The notes below the pieces were generated by a model. That model was not told where the DNA came from and made no database searches. It was given only the letters and a program-made list of their open reading frames with translations. A stretch of 12,552 bases of DNA from Rickettsiales bacterium (GTDB lineage: Bacteria; Pseudomonadota; Alphaproteobacteria; Rs-D84), in NCBI GenBank assembly GCA_031273075.1, contig JAISSM010000036.1, positions 1 through 12,552 of the forward strand, in the 5' to 3' direction. The translations under genes and the position numbers were made by a program. Below are positions 6,041-12,353 of this stretch, piece after piece; position 1 is the first letter of the stretch, and every line of letters starts with the position of its first letter.

Positions 6041-6536
6041 CGTGCGCCTTCGTTTCGTCGGCGATCCGGTTTTGCGCGCGCGCGCGGATGAAGTTTCCGT
6101 GATCAGCGCCGACGTTCTTAATGTTCTTTCCGAGATGGAAAATATTTTGAAAAGGGAAGCCGGCGCCGGTCTTGCCGCGCCGCAGGTCGGAGTTCCGCTT
6201 CGCATGCTGGTATTCATGGCGGAGCGCGGCGGCCCAATATTCAAAGCCATAAATCCGAAAATCATATCGCATGGCGACGACAGTGTTGTAATGAGCGAGG
6301 GCTGTTTGTCCGTTCAAGGCGAGGACGGGCCCGTGTTCGTCGATTTGGAGCGATTCGAATCCGTCGTCGTAGAATGGATCGACGAGGTCGGTGTTCGGCA
6401 TGAAGAAAAATTCTCCGGTTTCGCCGCGCGCGTCATGCAGCATGAAATAGATCATCTTGACGGCGTTTTATTCATAGACTATTTATCAAGCGCCAAGCGC
6501 GAGATGGTCATGAGAAAAGTGAAGAAGAAAAAATGA
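6033..6536 (+). CDS. def: Peptide deformylase
   Basis: Removes the N-formyl group from nascent proteins, reversing the modification made by the next gene's product. From the GTG at 6033 (167 residues) all three family motifs are intact: GAGLAAPQVG (44-53), EGCLSV (89-94, metal ligand Cys91) and QHEIDHLDG (His137, catalytic Glu138, His141). The GTG is chosen because AAAGGGA (6018-6024) sits eight bases upstream; an in-frame ATG at 6015 adds six residues but has no ribosome binding site. It overlaps the rmuC stop by eight bases and fmt by four (ATGA). The lysine-rich tail MRKVKKKK is usual in type-1 enzymes. Confidence 0.95.
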   Translation: MNDVRLRFVGDPVLRARADEVSVISADVLNVLSEMENILKREAGAGLAAPQVGVPLRMLVFMAERGGPIFKAINPKIISHGDDSVVMSEGCLSVQGEDGPVFVDLERFESVVVEWIDEVGVRHEEKFSGFAARVMQHEIDHLDGVLFIDYLSSAKREMVMRKVKKKK

Positions 6537-7333
6537 AAGTCATACTTATGGGGACGCCCTCGTTCGTCGCTCCCATTTTCGACCGCATCGCGTGTGCGCA
6601 TGATGTCGTCGCGGTATTCACCCGCGCGCCGAAGCCCGTCGGTCGCAAGCAGGAAGTGCAAAAGTCCCCCGTTCACGTTTGGGCCGAATCGCGCGGCATT
6701 CCCGTTTACACAGATATAAAAGAAATTGAAAAGGCGCCGCGTCCGGATTTTATAATCGTTGCCGCGTACGGCGTCATATTAAAGCAGGACGTTTTGGATT
6801 TCGCCCCGTGTCTGAACGTTCATTACAGTCTGCTTCCAAAATACCGCGGCGCGAATCCGGTCGCCGCCGCCATTCTTAACGGCGACGTCGAAAGCGGGGT
6901 TTGTTTGCAAAAGATGGCTTTGGAATTGGACACGGGCGATATTTTAATGCTTGAAAAATTTCCTATCGGCGAAAACGAGACGACCGACGAGGTTCGCGTA
7001 AAAGCAAGTGCGATCGCGGCCGAAATGCTGTGCAGGTTTTTGGATGATCCCGCCGCATGGCCTCCGGTGCCGCAATCGGGAGAGCCGACGTTCGCAAAAA
7101 AAGAAATCGGCGCCGACACATCGATAGATTGGAAAAAATCCGCGCGCGAAATTCACAACCAGGTTCGCGCCATAGGCGGCCGCGCGACCGTTAACGGAAT
7201 CGGCGTTCAAATTCTTTCGACACGGATAGAGGGCGGCGAACTTAAAATCATCCGTGTTCAGCCGGACGGAAAAAAGCCGATGTCTTGGGCGGACTTTATG
7301 AACGGTCAGAGAAATAAATGCGTTTTCGATTGA
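6533..7333 (+). CDS. fmt: Methionyl-tRNA formyltransferase
   Basis: Formylates Met-tRNA(fMet) with 10-formyl-tetrahydrofolate before initiation. The N-terminal Rossmann domain starts MKVILMGTPSF and holds the catalytic triad: Asn95 and His97 in LNVHYSLLPKYRGANPV and Asp133 in ELDTGD. The C-terminal domain begins IDWKKSAREIHNQVRAI and finishes with the family ending VQPDGKKPMSWADFMNG. At 266 residues it is about 45 shorter than the usual length near 310; the missing part is mostly in the C-terminal tRNA-binding domain, where the usual PWPGA segment is reduced, so it is compacted rather than truncated. The ATG overlaps the def stop by four bases and its own end overlaps truA by 16. Confidence 0.95.
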   Translation: MKVILMGTPSFVAPIFDRIACAHDVVAVFTRAPKPVGRKQEVQKSPVHVWAESRGIPVYTDIKEIEKAPRPDFIIVAAYGVILKQDVLDFAPCLNVHYSLLPKYRGANPVAAAILNGDVESGVCLQKMALELDTGDILMLEKFPIGENETTDEVRVKASAIAAEMLCRFLDDPAAWPPVPQSGEPTFAKKEIGADTSIDWKKSAREIHNQVRAIGGRATVNGIGVQILSTRIEGGELKIIRVQPDGKKPMSWADFMNGQRNKCVFD

Positions 7334-8055
7334 ATCTTGAATACAACGGGACGGGGCTGATCGGTTTTCAGAAAAATCCGGCCGGCGTGTCCGTTCAATC
7401 TTTGGTCGAGGACGCCGTATTCAAATTTTCAGGCGAACGTGCCGAAGTCGTTCCGTGCGGGCGCACCGACGCGGGCGTGCATGCGATCGAGATGCCGGCG
7501 CACTTTGATCTGGATAGCAAAGAGCAGGTAGCAGGTAGCAATGAAGTTGTTAAAAAAGCGTTGAATTTTTATTTGGCGAATTCGCCCGTGTCGGTCGTGT
7601 CGTGCGAATGCGTTTCGGATGATTGGCACGCGCGATTCGGTTGCAAGGGTCGGCGTTACAAGTATGTCATAGCGAATCAGGATTTTCCCCCGGTGTTGGA
7701 CAAGGAATTCGTGTGGTGGGTTCCGCAGGCACTTGATGTTTCCGCAATGCGCGCGGCCGCCCTGCTTTTGCATGGAACGCACGACTGGACCTCGTTCCGC
7801 GCGGCCGAATGCCAAGCCGCATCGCCGGTAAAGACCATGGACAAAGTGGAGATCATCGACGGTTCGCGCATAGTAATCGAATTTTCCGCGCGGTCGTTTC
7901 TTCATCATCAAGTTCGCAACATTGTCGGGACCCTGGTCGAAATAGGGCGCGGAAAGCCGTTCGATATAAATGCGATTTTCAACGCCAAAAGTCGCGCCGC
8001 GGCGGGGCCGACAGCGCCGGCAAGCGGGCTGTTCTTTGTGCGCGCGGACTATTGA
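7318..8055 (+). CDS. truA: tRNA pseudouridine synthase A (TruA)
   Basis: Makes pseudouridine at positions 38-40 of the anticodon arm of many tRNAs. The 245-residue protein has the catalytic Asp51 in CGRTDAGVHA, the RRYKYVI segment, and a C-terminal half with SFLHHQVRNIVGTLVEIGRG. Start ATG 7318 lies inside the last codons of fmt (16-base overlap) with no strong ribosome binding site, so coupling is likely. Odd feature: residues 66-76 (DSKEQVAGSNE) are encoded by the heptamer repeat otherwise seen between genes; it sits after the HFDL strand, a place where a short loop can be tolerated. The stop codon overlaps the -35 of the rpmE promoter. Confidence 0.95.
   Translation: MRFRLNLEYNGTGLIGFQKNPAGVSVQSLVEDAVFKFSGERAEVVPCGRTDAGVHAIEMPAHFDLDSKEQVAGSNEVVKKALNFYLANSPVSVVSCECVSDDWHARFGCKGRRYKYVIANQDFPPVLDKEFVWWVPQALDVSAMRAAALLLHGTHDWTSFRAAECQAASPVKTMDKVEIIDGSRIVIEFSARSFLHHQVRNIVGTLVEIGRGKPFDINAIFNAKSRAAAGPTAPASGLFFVRADY
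7514..7543 (+). repeat. Heptamer repeat inside truA
   Basis: AGCAAAG, AGCAGGT, AGCAGGT, AGCAATG in succession (from 7516), flanked by AT as in the intergenic copies. The reading frame stays open through it. It matches the arrays at 191-225 and 2480-2507. Confidence 0.8.
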
Positions 8056-8079
8056 CTTTGGTCTATTTCTTGATATAAT
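8052..8079 (+). promoter_or_regulatory. Strong extended -10 promoter of rpmE
   Basis: TTGACT (8052-8057), 16-base spacer, TATAAT (8074-8079) preceded by TGA (8071-8073), which makes an extended -10. Predicted start near 8086, giving a leader of about 19 nt. Such strength suits a ribosomal protein and tRNA unit. Confidence 0.8.
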
Positions 8080-8104
8080 CCCGTGAAACGTGCAAGGATA
8101 AATT

Positions 8105-8314
8105 ATGAAGAAAGGCATTCATCCGGAGTATAACAAGATAAAGGTCACCATGTCCGACGGCAAGGTTGTCGAGATGTTTTCGACGTCTTCCAAAGACCTG
8201 ACCCTTGCCGTCGACAATCTTAATCATCCCGCCTGGACGGGGCAGCGCGCGCGTCAAGATCGCGGCCAGCGCGCGGAAGAATTCAAAAAGAAGTTCTCTG
8301 GTTTTAAGTTCTGA
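8105..8314 (+). CDS. rpmE: 50S ribosomal protein bL31
   Basis: Component of the large subunit at the inter-subunit bridge. The 69 residues MKKGIHPEYNKIKVTMSDGK and onward, with HPAWTG at about 41-46 and FKKKFSGF at the end, match the short alphaproteobacterial bL31 without the zinc-binding cysteines. AAGGA (8094-8098) lies six bases before the ATG. Its TGA shares an A with the next ATG (8314), so the downstream gene is translationally coupled. Confidence 0.95.
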   Translation: MKKGIHPEYNKIKVTMSDGKVVEMFSTSSKDLTLAVDNLNHPAWTGQRARQDRGQRAEEFKKKFSGFKF

Positions 8315-8985
8315 TGCCAGAATTCGAAAAAATCATTCGCGGGTCGATAGAGCTTAACAAAATGTTCATGGCCCTTCGGCGCGTCGCGGACGGGCTTCGC
8401 CGCGATTTCGGGGAAGTCGAAAATCTTCAGCAATCTTTGACCGGCGCGCGCGGGTTCGTCAAAAAAGCGCAAGAGCGCATAGAGCAGTTGATCCTGTCCG
8501 ATCTTTCCCTTGTGCGGCCCAGCGCCGGGCTGTTGACCCCCAACGTTTCCAAAGAGTCCGAAAGCAGTGTGCGCGACGAATTCGTCCTTGCGTTTTCCGG
8601 CGCGGAGAATTTCGTGCGCGGGATTTCGCATTTCGCGATAACTTTGGCGCTGTCCGTAAACGGCGAAACAAAGATAGGGCTGGTTTATTCCCCGATCGAA
8701 GACCGCCTTTATTACGCCGAGGCCGGCGAAGGCGCCTTTCTTTACGCGCCGTTTCATTCTCAGCGTCTCCGCGTTTCGAAAAATAAAGACGCTTTCGGGC
8801 GCGACAGCGGATGTCCGGCCCTGGACCTGGCGTTCGTCGCGGCCGGAAAATTCGATATCGCGCGTTTGCCGCCGTCGGATTTCGCGGAGGTGTGCGCCGG
8901 AGAACTTTTAGTGCGCGAGGCCGGCGGGTCGTTCTTTCAGGACGGCGCGGATATCGTCGCAACAAACGGGATTGTCGGGGCGTAG
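8314..8985 (+). CDS. Inositol-monophosphatase-family protein with lost metal sites (probable pseudoenzyme)
   Basis: A 223-residue member of the IMPase/SuhB fold, recognised by NFVRGISHFAITLALSVNGE, GLVYSPIEDRLYYAEAGEGAF, GCPALDLAFVAAGKFD and a SDFAEVCAGELLVREAGG ending (Asp189). It is shorter than the usual 260 or so residues. The family's DPLDGT motif is replaced by LAFSGAE (92-98), removing both metal-binding Asp residues; the N-terminal D..T..D segment and the GEE segment are also not intact. Only the last Asp (WD motif position) seems kept. It is therefore probably not a phosphatase; a structural or regulatory role is possible, since E. coli SuhB acts in rRNA transcription (known), but this is inference. 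Coupled to rpmE by a one-base overlap. Its stop TAG lies inside the following tRNA gene. Confidence 0.8.
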   Translation: MPEFEKIIRGSIELNKMFMALRRVADGLRRDFGEVENLQQSLTGARGFVKKAQERIEQLILSDLSLVRPSAGLLTPNVSKESESSVRDEFVLAFSGAENFVRGISHFAITLALSVNGETKIGLVYSPIEDRLYYAEAGEGAFLYAPFHSQRLRVSKNKDAFGRDSGCPALDLAFVAAGKFDIARLPPSDFAEVCAGELLVREAGGSFFQDGADIVATNGIVGA

Positions 8986-9052
8986 TTCAGCCTGGTAGAA
9001 TGCTTGCATGGGGTGCAAGAGGTCGAAGGTTCAAATCCTTTCGCCCCGACCA
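8976..9052 (+). tRNA. tRNA-Pro (anticodon GGG)
   Basis: A 77-nt tRNA with encoded CCA. Acceptor CGGGGCG (8976-8982) pairs with CGCCCCG (9042-9048), discriminator A9049, CCA 9050-9052. The D-loop contains GCCTGGTA, the anticodon stem CTTGC/GCAAG encloses ATGGGGT with anticodon GGG after U33, and the T-loop reads TTCAAAT. Its first ten bases overlap the end of the phosphatase-like gene, whose TAG is bases 8-10 of the tRNA, so it is most likely cut from the rpmE transcript. Confidence 0.95.
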
Positions 9053-9262
9053 AAAAATTATTATAATGACGCATCTACTTGGCGTTTGCTTGTTTTTGGC
9101 TCGGTCATTTACGCCAAAAGTAAACTCCCTCGCCAAAAACTGCGCAAGCCGCAGTATCTGCATCATTCTAATAATTTTTGCAACCGTAAATTGAAGTATG
9201 GGAATGGCGTGTTGAATAGGATCGATGTTTTGATTTCTTTATCGCGCAAGCAACAATAATGT
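9053..9262. other. Gap after tRNA-Pro with little recognisable content
   Basis: No credible gene. A short stem CTGCG/CGCAG lies near 9145-9160 but has no T-run directly after it. The only item recognised is a remnant at 9212-9259 that resembles the start of the lipoprotein gene at 10746. No second copy of the tRNA 3' end was seen in the window. Confidence 0.5.
9212..9259 (+). pseudogene. Remnant of a lipoprotein gene start, related to the gene at 10746
   Basis: From the TTG at 9212 the frame reads LNRIDVLISLSRKQQ and stops; the gene at 10746 begins MNRICVLISLFLLSSC. At DNA level about 25 of 31 bases match, including an unbroken TGTTTTGATTTCTTT. The lipobox cysteine and everything after it are absent. 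It looks like the leftover 5' end of a duplicated or rearranged copy. Short length keeps confidence moderate. Confidence 0.45.
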
Positions 9263-9290
9263 TTGCAAAATTTTCTTTATAGGTTTATAC
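9263..9290 (+). promoter_or_regulatory. Promoter of structured leader B
   Basis: TTGCAA (9263-9268), 16-base spacer, TTATAC (9285-9290). The conserved GAATCC begins at 9298, eight bases after the -10, in the same relation as in copies A and C. Confidence 0.6.
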
Positions 9291-9297
9291 TTCTGCC

Positions 9298-9521
9298 GAA
9301 TCCATCGGGATGTGGGTTCGGGGCATTAACAAGCCCAATCTAAGCGGTGTGTGAAAACATATCGGATCCCGCACAATATGCGGCGCGAATGCGCCCCTTA
9401 TTGTATGCCCCGTCTTCGGTCGGGGAGCCGTCGGTTATAAAACAGGGTTTCCCGAAGACTGGCGGGGTCTTTCTTAGATTGATTTTGTTAACTCCCCGAC
9501 CGCCATTTCTTGGCGGTTTTT
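9298..9521 (+). ncRNA. Structured leader RNA, copy B, upstream of a glycosyltransferase
   Basis: About 225 nt, homologous to leader A. First hairpin GAATCC/GGGTTC with the shared GGGATGTGG; second hairpin GGGC/GCCC with loop ATTAACAA; third GTGTGT-GAAA-ACATAT (GNRA loop, unrelated bases but same position); a long hairpin ACAATA/TATTGT enclosing GGCGC/GCGCC, equivalent to the internal terminator of A but without its T-run; CCCCG-UUCG type hairpin; AGCC/GGTT; GGG/CCC; GACT-GGCGG-GGTC (9457-9469); a stretch GATTTTGTTAACTCCCCG identical to A; then the terminator. TTAACAA (9326-9332) is complementary to TTGTTAA (9485-9491). Stem-preserving base changes relative to A support a functional RNA; the function is inference. 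Confidence 0.65.
9499..9521 (+). terminator. Terminator of leader B, just before the glycosyltransferase
   Basis: ACCGCCA (9499-9505) pairs with TGGCGGT (9511-9517) around TTTCT, followed by a T-run to 9521. The next start codon is at 9550. Same hairpin as at 2939-2962. Confidence 0.75.
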
Positions 9522-9549
9522 GTTTGTTTGAAAATTTAACGGGGCGAAG

Positions 9550-10599
9550 ATGAATGATCCGAAAGTATCGGTCATAGTGCCGATTTATAATGCGGAAGAG
9601 TATCTGCCGAAGTGCCTGAATTCGCTTGTCGGGCAAACTTTGAAGGATATCGAAATCATACTGGTCGACGACGGCAGTCCGGATAAATCCGGCGAAATAT
9701 GCGATTCCTTCGCCAAAAATGACGGAAGGATCAAAGTCATTCATCAGAAAAACCAAGGGGTTTCGACCGCAAGAAACAACGGGCTTGCGGTCGCCGCGGG
9801 AGAATATGTCGGCTTTGTCGATCCGGACGACTGGGTCGATTTGGATTTCTATCAAAAACTTTACGGGCGCGCCGCGGAGACCGGCGCGGATGTTATAAAA
9901 GGCCTGTACAGATTGATAGATTTTGACGGGAGGATACAACGACAGCCGATCCGGATCAAGAAAGCCGACGACCGCCACCATTGGTGCATATCCCATACGA
10001 CCGCCATATGCAGGCGGAATATGCTGAAAAAACATAATATCGTTTATCCCGCCGGCACCAGCAATGGCGAAGACGAAGTATTCATAACAAAGGCCGTTTT
10101 TACGGCAAATAAGATAGAAATCGTGAAAGATGCTTTTTATTGGTATTTAAGACATCCCGGTTCGTTATGTTCCGCCGTTCTCGACTGTAAAAAAATAAAA
10201 GGTTCCATCGTCAGCTTTAACATGATTGTCGATTTTATCAATGAAATCGGTCTTGATGGAAAGGATTACGATGTAAGTTTCGCAGGGCGCATGGACAGTT
10301 TGTTGAAGTTGTTTCGTTTCAACGGCTCTATACAAGCGCGGATATTCGTCATTCTATCCGCAATCAAAATGTTTGCAAAATGCAAGCGGCCGGACGCATA
10401 TGCCGGGATCGAGCCGGTTTATGCCAAGTATTTGTCCGACGAGAACGAATCGGGACTGTTTTTGCATATGCTTATGGCGGAAAAGAAAAAGATCCGTTAC
10501 ATGCTGTTCGGTTTATTCCCCTTGTTCGTAGAGCGGAGGAAATCCAATAAGACAATTTGGCGATTATTCGGAATCATACCCTTTATGACCGTAAAATAG
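9550..10599 (+). CDS. Glycosyltransferase family 2 (GT-A)
   Basis: A 349-residue transferase of the type common in exopolysaccharide and surface-glycan loci. VSVIVPIYNAEEYL (6-19), the Asp pair LVDDGS (40-41), STARNNG and the metal-binding VDPDDW (Asp91-Asp94) define the GT-A domain; the C-terminal half contains a conserved-looking NGEDEVF and a basic, partly hydrophobic end. It resembles the gene at 3786 in fold and motif order but not closely in sequence. The ATG at 9550 has GGGGCGAAG upstream. It stands alone behind leader B, with a separate promoter after it, and appears richer in A and T than the ribosomal and tRNA genes to its left, consistent with an acquired accessory gene. Donor and acceptor are unknown. 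Confidence 0.9.
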   Translation: MNDPKVSVIVPIYNAEEYLPKCLNSLVGQTLKDIEIILVDDGSPDKSGEICDSFAKNDGRIKVIHQKNQGVSTARNNGLAVAAGEYVGFVDPDDWVDLDFYQKLYGRAAETGADVIKGLYRLIDFDGRIQRQPIRIKKADDRHHWCISHTTAICRRNMLKKHNIVYPAGTSNGEDEVFITKAVFTANKIEIVKDAFYWYLRHPGSLCSAVLDCKKIKGSIVSFNMIVDFINEIGLDGKDYDVSFAGRMDSLLKLFRFNGSIQARIFVILSAIKMFAKCKRPDAYAGIEPVYAKYLSDENESGLFLHMLMAEKKKIRYMLFGLFPLFVERRKSNKTIWRLFGIIPFMTVK

Positions 10600-10622
10600 C
10601 GCCCAACAAAACTCCATAACAC

Positions 10623-10651
10623 TTGATTCCAAGGATTCTCTGCTGTATAGT
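10623..10651 (+). promoter_or_regulatory. Promoter of the lipoprotein gene
   Basis: TTGATT (10623-10628), 17-base spacer, TATAGT (10646-10651). Predicted start near 10658, leaving a leader of about 88 nt before the ATG at 10746. infC may be read from the same transcript. Confidence 0.65.
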
Positions 10652-10745
10652 GTCGTCAACGGTCGGGTTTTGCCACACGCGGCTTTGGCGCAGTGCGGCG
10701 GGGTCGTGTTCGGCCTGTGTCGGCGCGTTAAAATAAAAAGACCGA

Positions 10746-12353
10746 ATGAATAGAATTTGTGTTTTGATTTCTTTGTTTCTTCTTTCTTCGTGCGGGGACG
10801 ACGGCGCAGAGCTTCGGTATTGCAAAAAAGATTCGGCTTATTATATTTCCGAGGGCCGCGCCGACAATGCGTCCGGCATTTACATTGAAAAGAACGTTCT
10901 TAATCTTCCGGTCGTCGCAGTGCTTCTCGGTTCCGCCGGCGATCGTTATTATATAGACGAGGCGTATATCGATTCGATTCGCGCCGCGGGATTGTATCCG
11001 ATGTTCGTTCCGTATTCCGACGTAGGCGCGCGTCTTCGTCAGATAAATCCCGTCGCAATCATGGCCGTCGGCGGCGCGTTCGGCGATTTTCACAAAGTAA
11101 GCGCCGAATGGCATAATGAAGAAGCGAGTCCCGCAGATATGCGGCGCGCCCATGCGTATCAAGTCGTCATAGACTATGCGAAAAATTACGGGCTTCCGTA
11201 TTTGGGGATTTGCGCCGGCGCGCAAGAGCTGGGCATCTTTCTCGGCGGTCGGCTTTCCAGCGGAATAAATATCGGCGCGCCGAAAGTTTTTCATAACGAC
11301 GGAAATATTCATTCGATAAAAATTCAACCGAAGAGCGCGCTTTACAAAATTGTCGGCGAAAGAGAAATCGACGCGAACTCTTATCACAACAGCGTTATAG
11401 ATTCCGGGATCGGGGAATTCAGTGTTTCGGCGGTCTCTAACGACGGGCGCATAGAAGCGATCGAACCCATCGTCCCGTGGAACGAATTTGTTCTGGGCGT
11501 GCAATGGCATCCGGAAAAAAATGCCGCGGACTGCGCGGTCGAGAATCCGGACTGTAAAATTTTCAAGGCGTTTGCCGACGCCGCGCGGAAGTACGCGAAA
11601 GACGGAGGGCGCCAGCAGGTTCGCGTTGTCGTTCCGGATGCCAACGATTCGCACGCTGTTATAGAGCTATATCACAACAACCAATTGCTTAAAACATTTC
11701 CGGGATTTGTCGGCGAGGCCGGCGCAACCACCTTGAAATCCGAGGGCGATATGAAGACCCCCATCGGCGTGTTCAATATAAAGCGCGCGTTCGGGGCCGA
11801 TTCCGGCATAGACGCAAAAGTTCCCTATCAAGTCATGACGGATCAAGATATTTGGTGCGACGATTCAAAATCAAAGTTTTACAACACTTTGCAAAAGCGC
11901 GGCGTTCCCGGATGCAAATCGTTCGAAGAGATGAACATAGGCGCCTATAAGTATGGATTTGTCATCGAATACAATACCGATTCGCCAAAGAGGGGTTTCG
12001 GAAGCGCGATATTTATGCATGTCGGGGACAGGCCCACCGCCGGGTGCGTCGCCGTGTCCGAAGACGCCATGCGCGAAATTCTGGAATGGCTTGATCCCAA
12101 ATTTTCCCCGCATATAAAAATAATTTCGCCGAACGACGACGGGTTTTACATATCGCATGTTCCGGACAATCCATCTCTTCGCGCGCTTAGGATAAAATAT
12201 CGGGATGAACGCGGGCGGGTCAAAGCCGACAGTATTTTTGTTCCGGCGGGCGACGCGAAGTCCGCTTTGGAGGGGGCCAGAAAACTGTTGCGGGAAAAAG
12301 GCGCAGGTATTAGAATGAGTCAACCAACAACCAAAGAGGCAGAACTTGAATAA
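10746..12353 (+). CDS. Lipoprotein fusing a C26 glutamine-amidotransferase-like domain to an L,D-transpeptidase
   Basis: A 535-residue two-domain lipoprotein. The signal MNRICVLISLFLLSSC ends in a lipobox with Cys16, placing it on the periplasmic side of a membrane. Residues about 50-290 form a class-I glutamine-amidotransferase fold of the gamma-glutamyl hydrolase (C26, PuuD-like) kind, with nucleophile Cys156 in GICAGAQEL and His255/Glu257 in VQWHPE. Residues about 295-470 form an L,D-transpeptidase domain of the PTAGCVA type: KTPIGVFNI, DIWCDD, a YN pair, and catalytic His425 and Cys434 in MHVGDRPTAGCVAV. The last 65 residues are an uncharacterised tail. Both active sites look complete, suggesting action on peptidoglycan, whose stem peptides contain a gamma-D-glutamyl bond and 3-3 crosslinks; this pairing of activities is inference. 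No strong ribosome binding site is seen before ATG 10746. Its stop overlaps the infC start. Confidence 0.88.
   Translation: MNRICVLISLFLLSSCGDDGAELRYCKKDSAYYISEGRADNASGIYIEKNVLNLPVVAVLLGSAGDRYYIDEAYIDSIRAAGLYPMFVPYSDVGARLRQINPVAIMAVGGAFGDFHKVSAEWHNEEASPADMRRAHAYQVVIDYAKNYGLPYLGICAGAQELGIFLGGRLSSGINIGAPKVFHNDGNIHSIKIQPKSALYKIVGEREIDANSYHNSVIDSGIGEFSVSAVSNDGRIEAIEPIVPWNEFVLGVQWHPEKNAADCAVENPDCKIFKAFADAARKYAKDGGRQQVRVVVPDANDSHAVIELYHNNQLLKTFPGFVGEAGATTLKSEGDMKTPIGVFNIKRAFGADSGIDAKVPYQVMTDQDIWCDDSKSKFYNTLQKRGVPGCKSFEEMNIGAYKYGFVIEYNTDSPKRGFGSAIFMHVGDRPTAGCVAVSEDAMREILEWLDPKFSPHIKIISPNDDGFYISHVPDNPSLRALRIKYRDERGRVKADSIFVPAGDAKSALEGARKLLREKGAGIRMSQPTTKEAELE

Noticed and set aside
9008..9259. A small protein gene starting inside tRNA-Pro
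   Set aside because: The frame begins in the tRNA and shows no domain; only its last 16 codons are meaningful, as the remnant noted at 9212.
8976..10599. Integrative element at the tRNA-Pro 3' end
   Set aside because: No integrase and no second copy of the tRNA 3' end to mark an attachment site was found.
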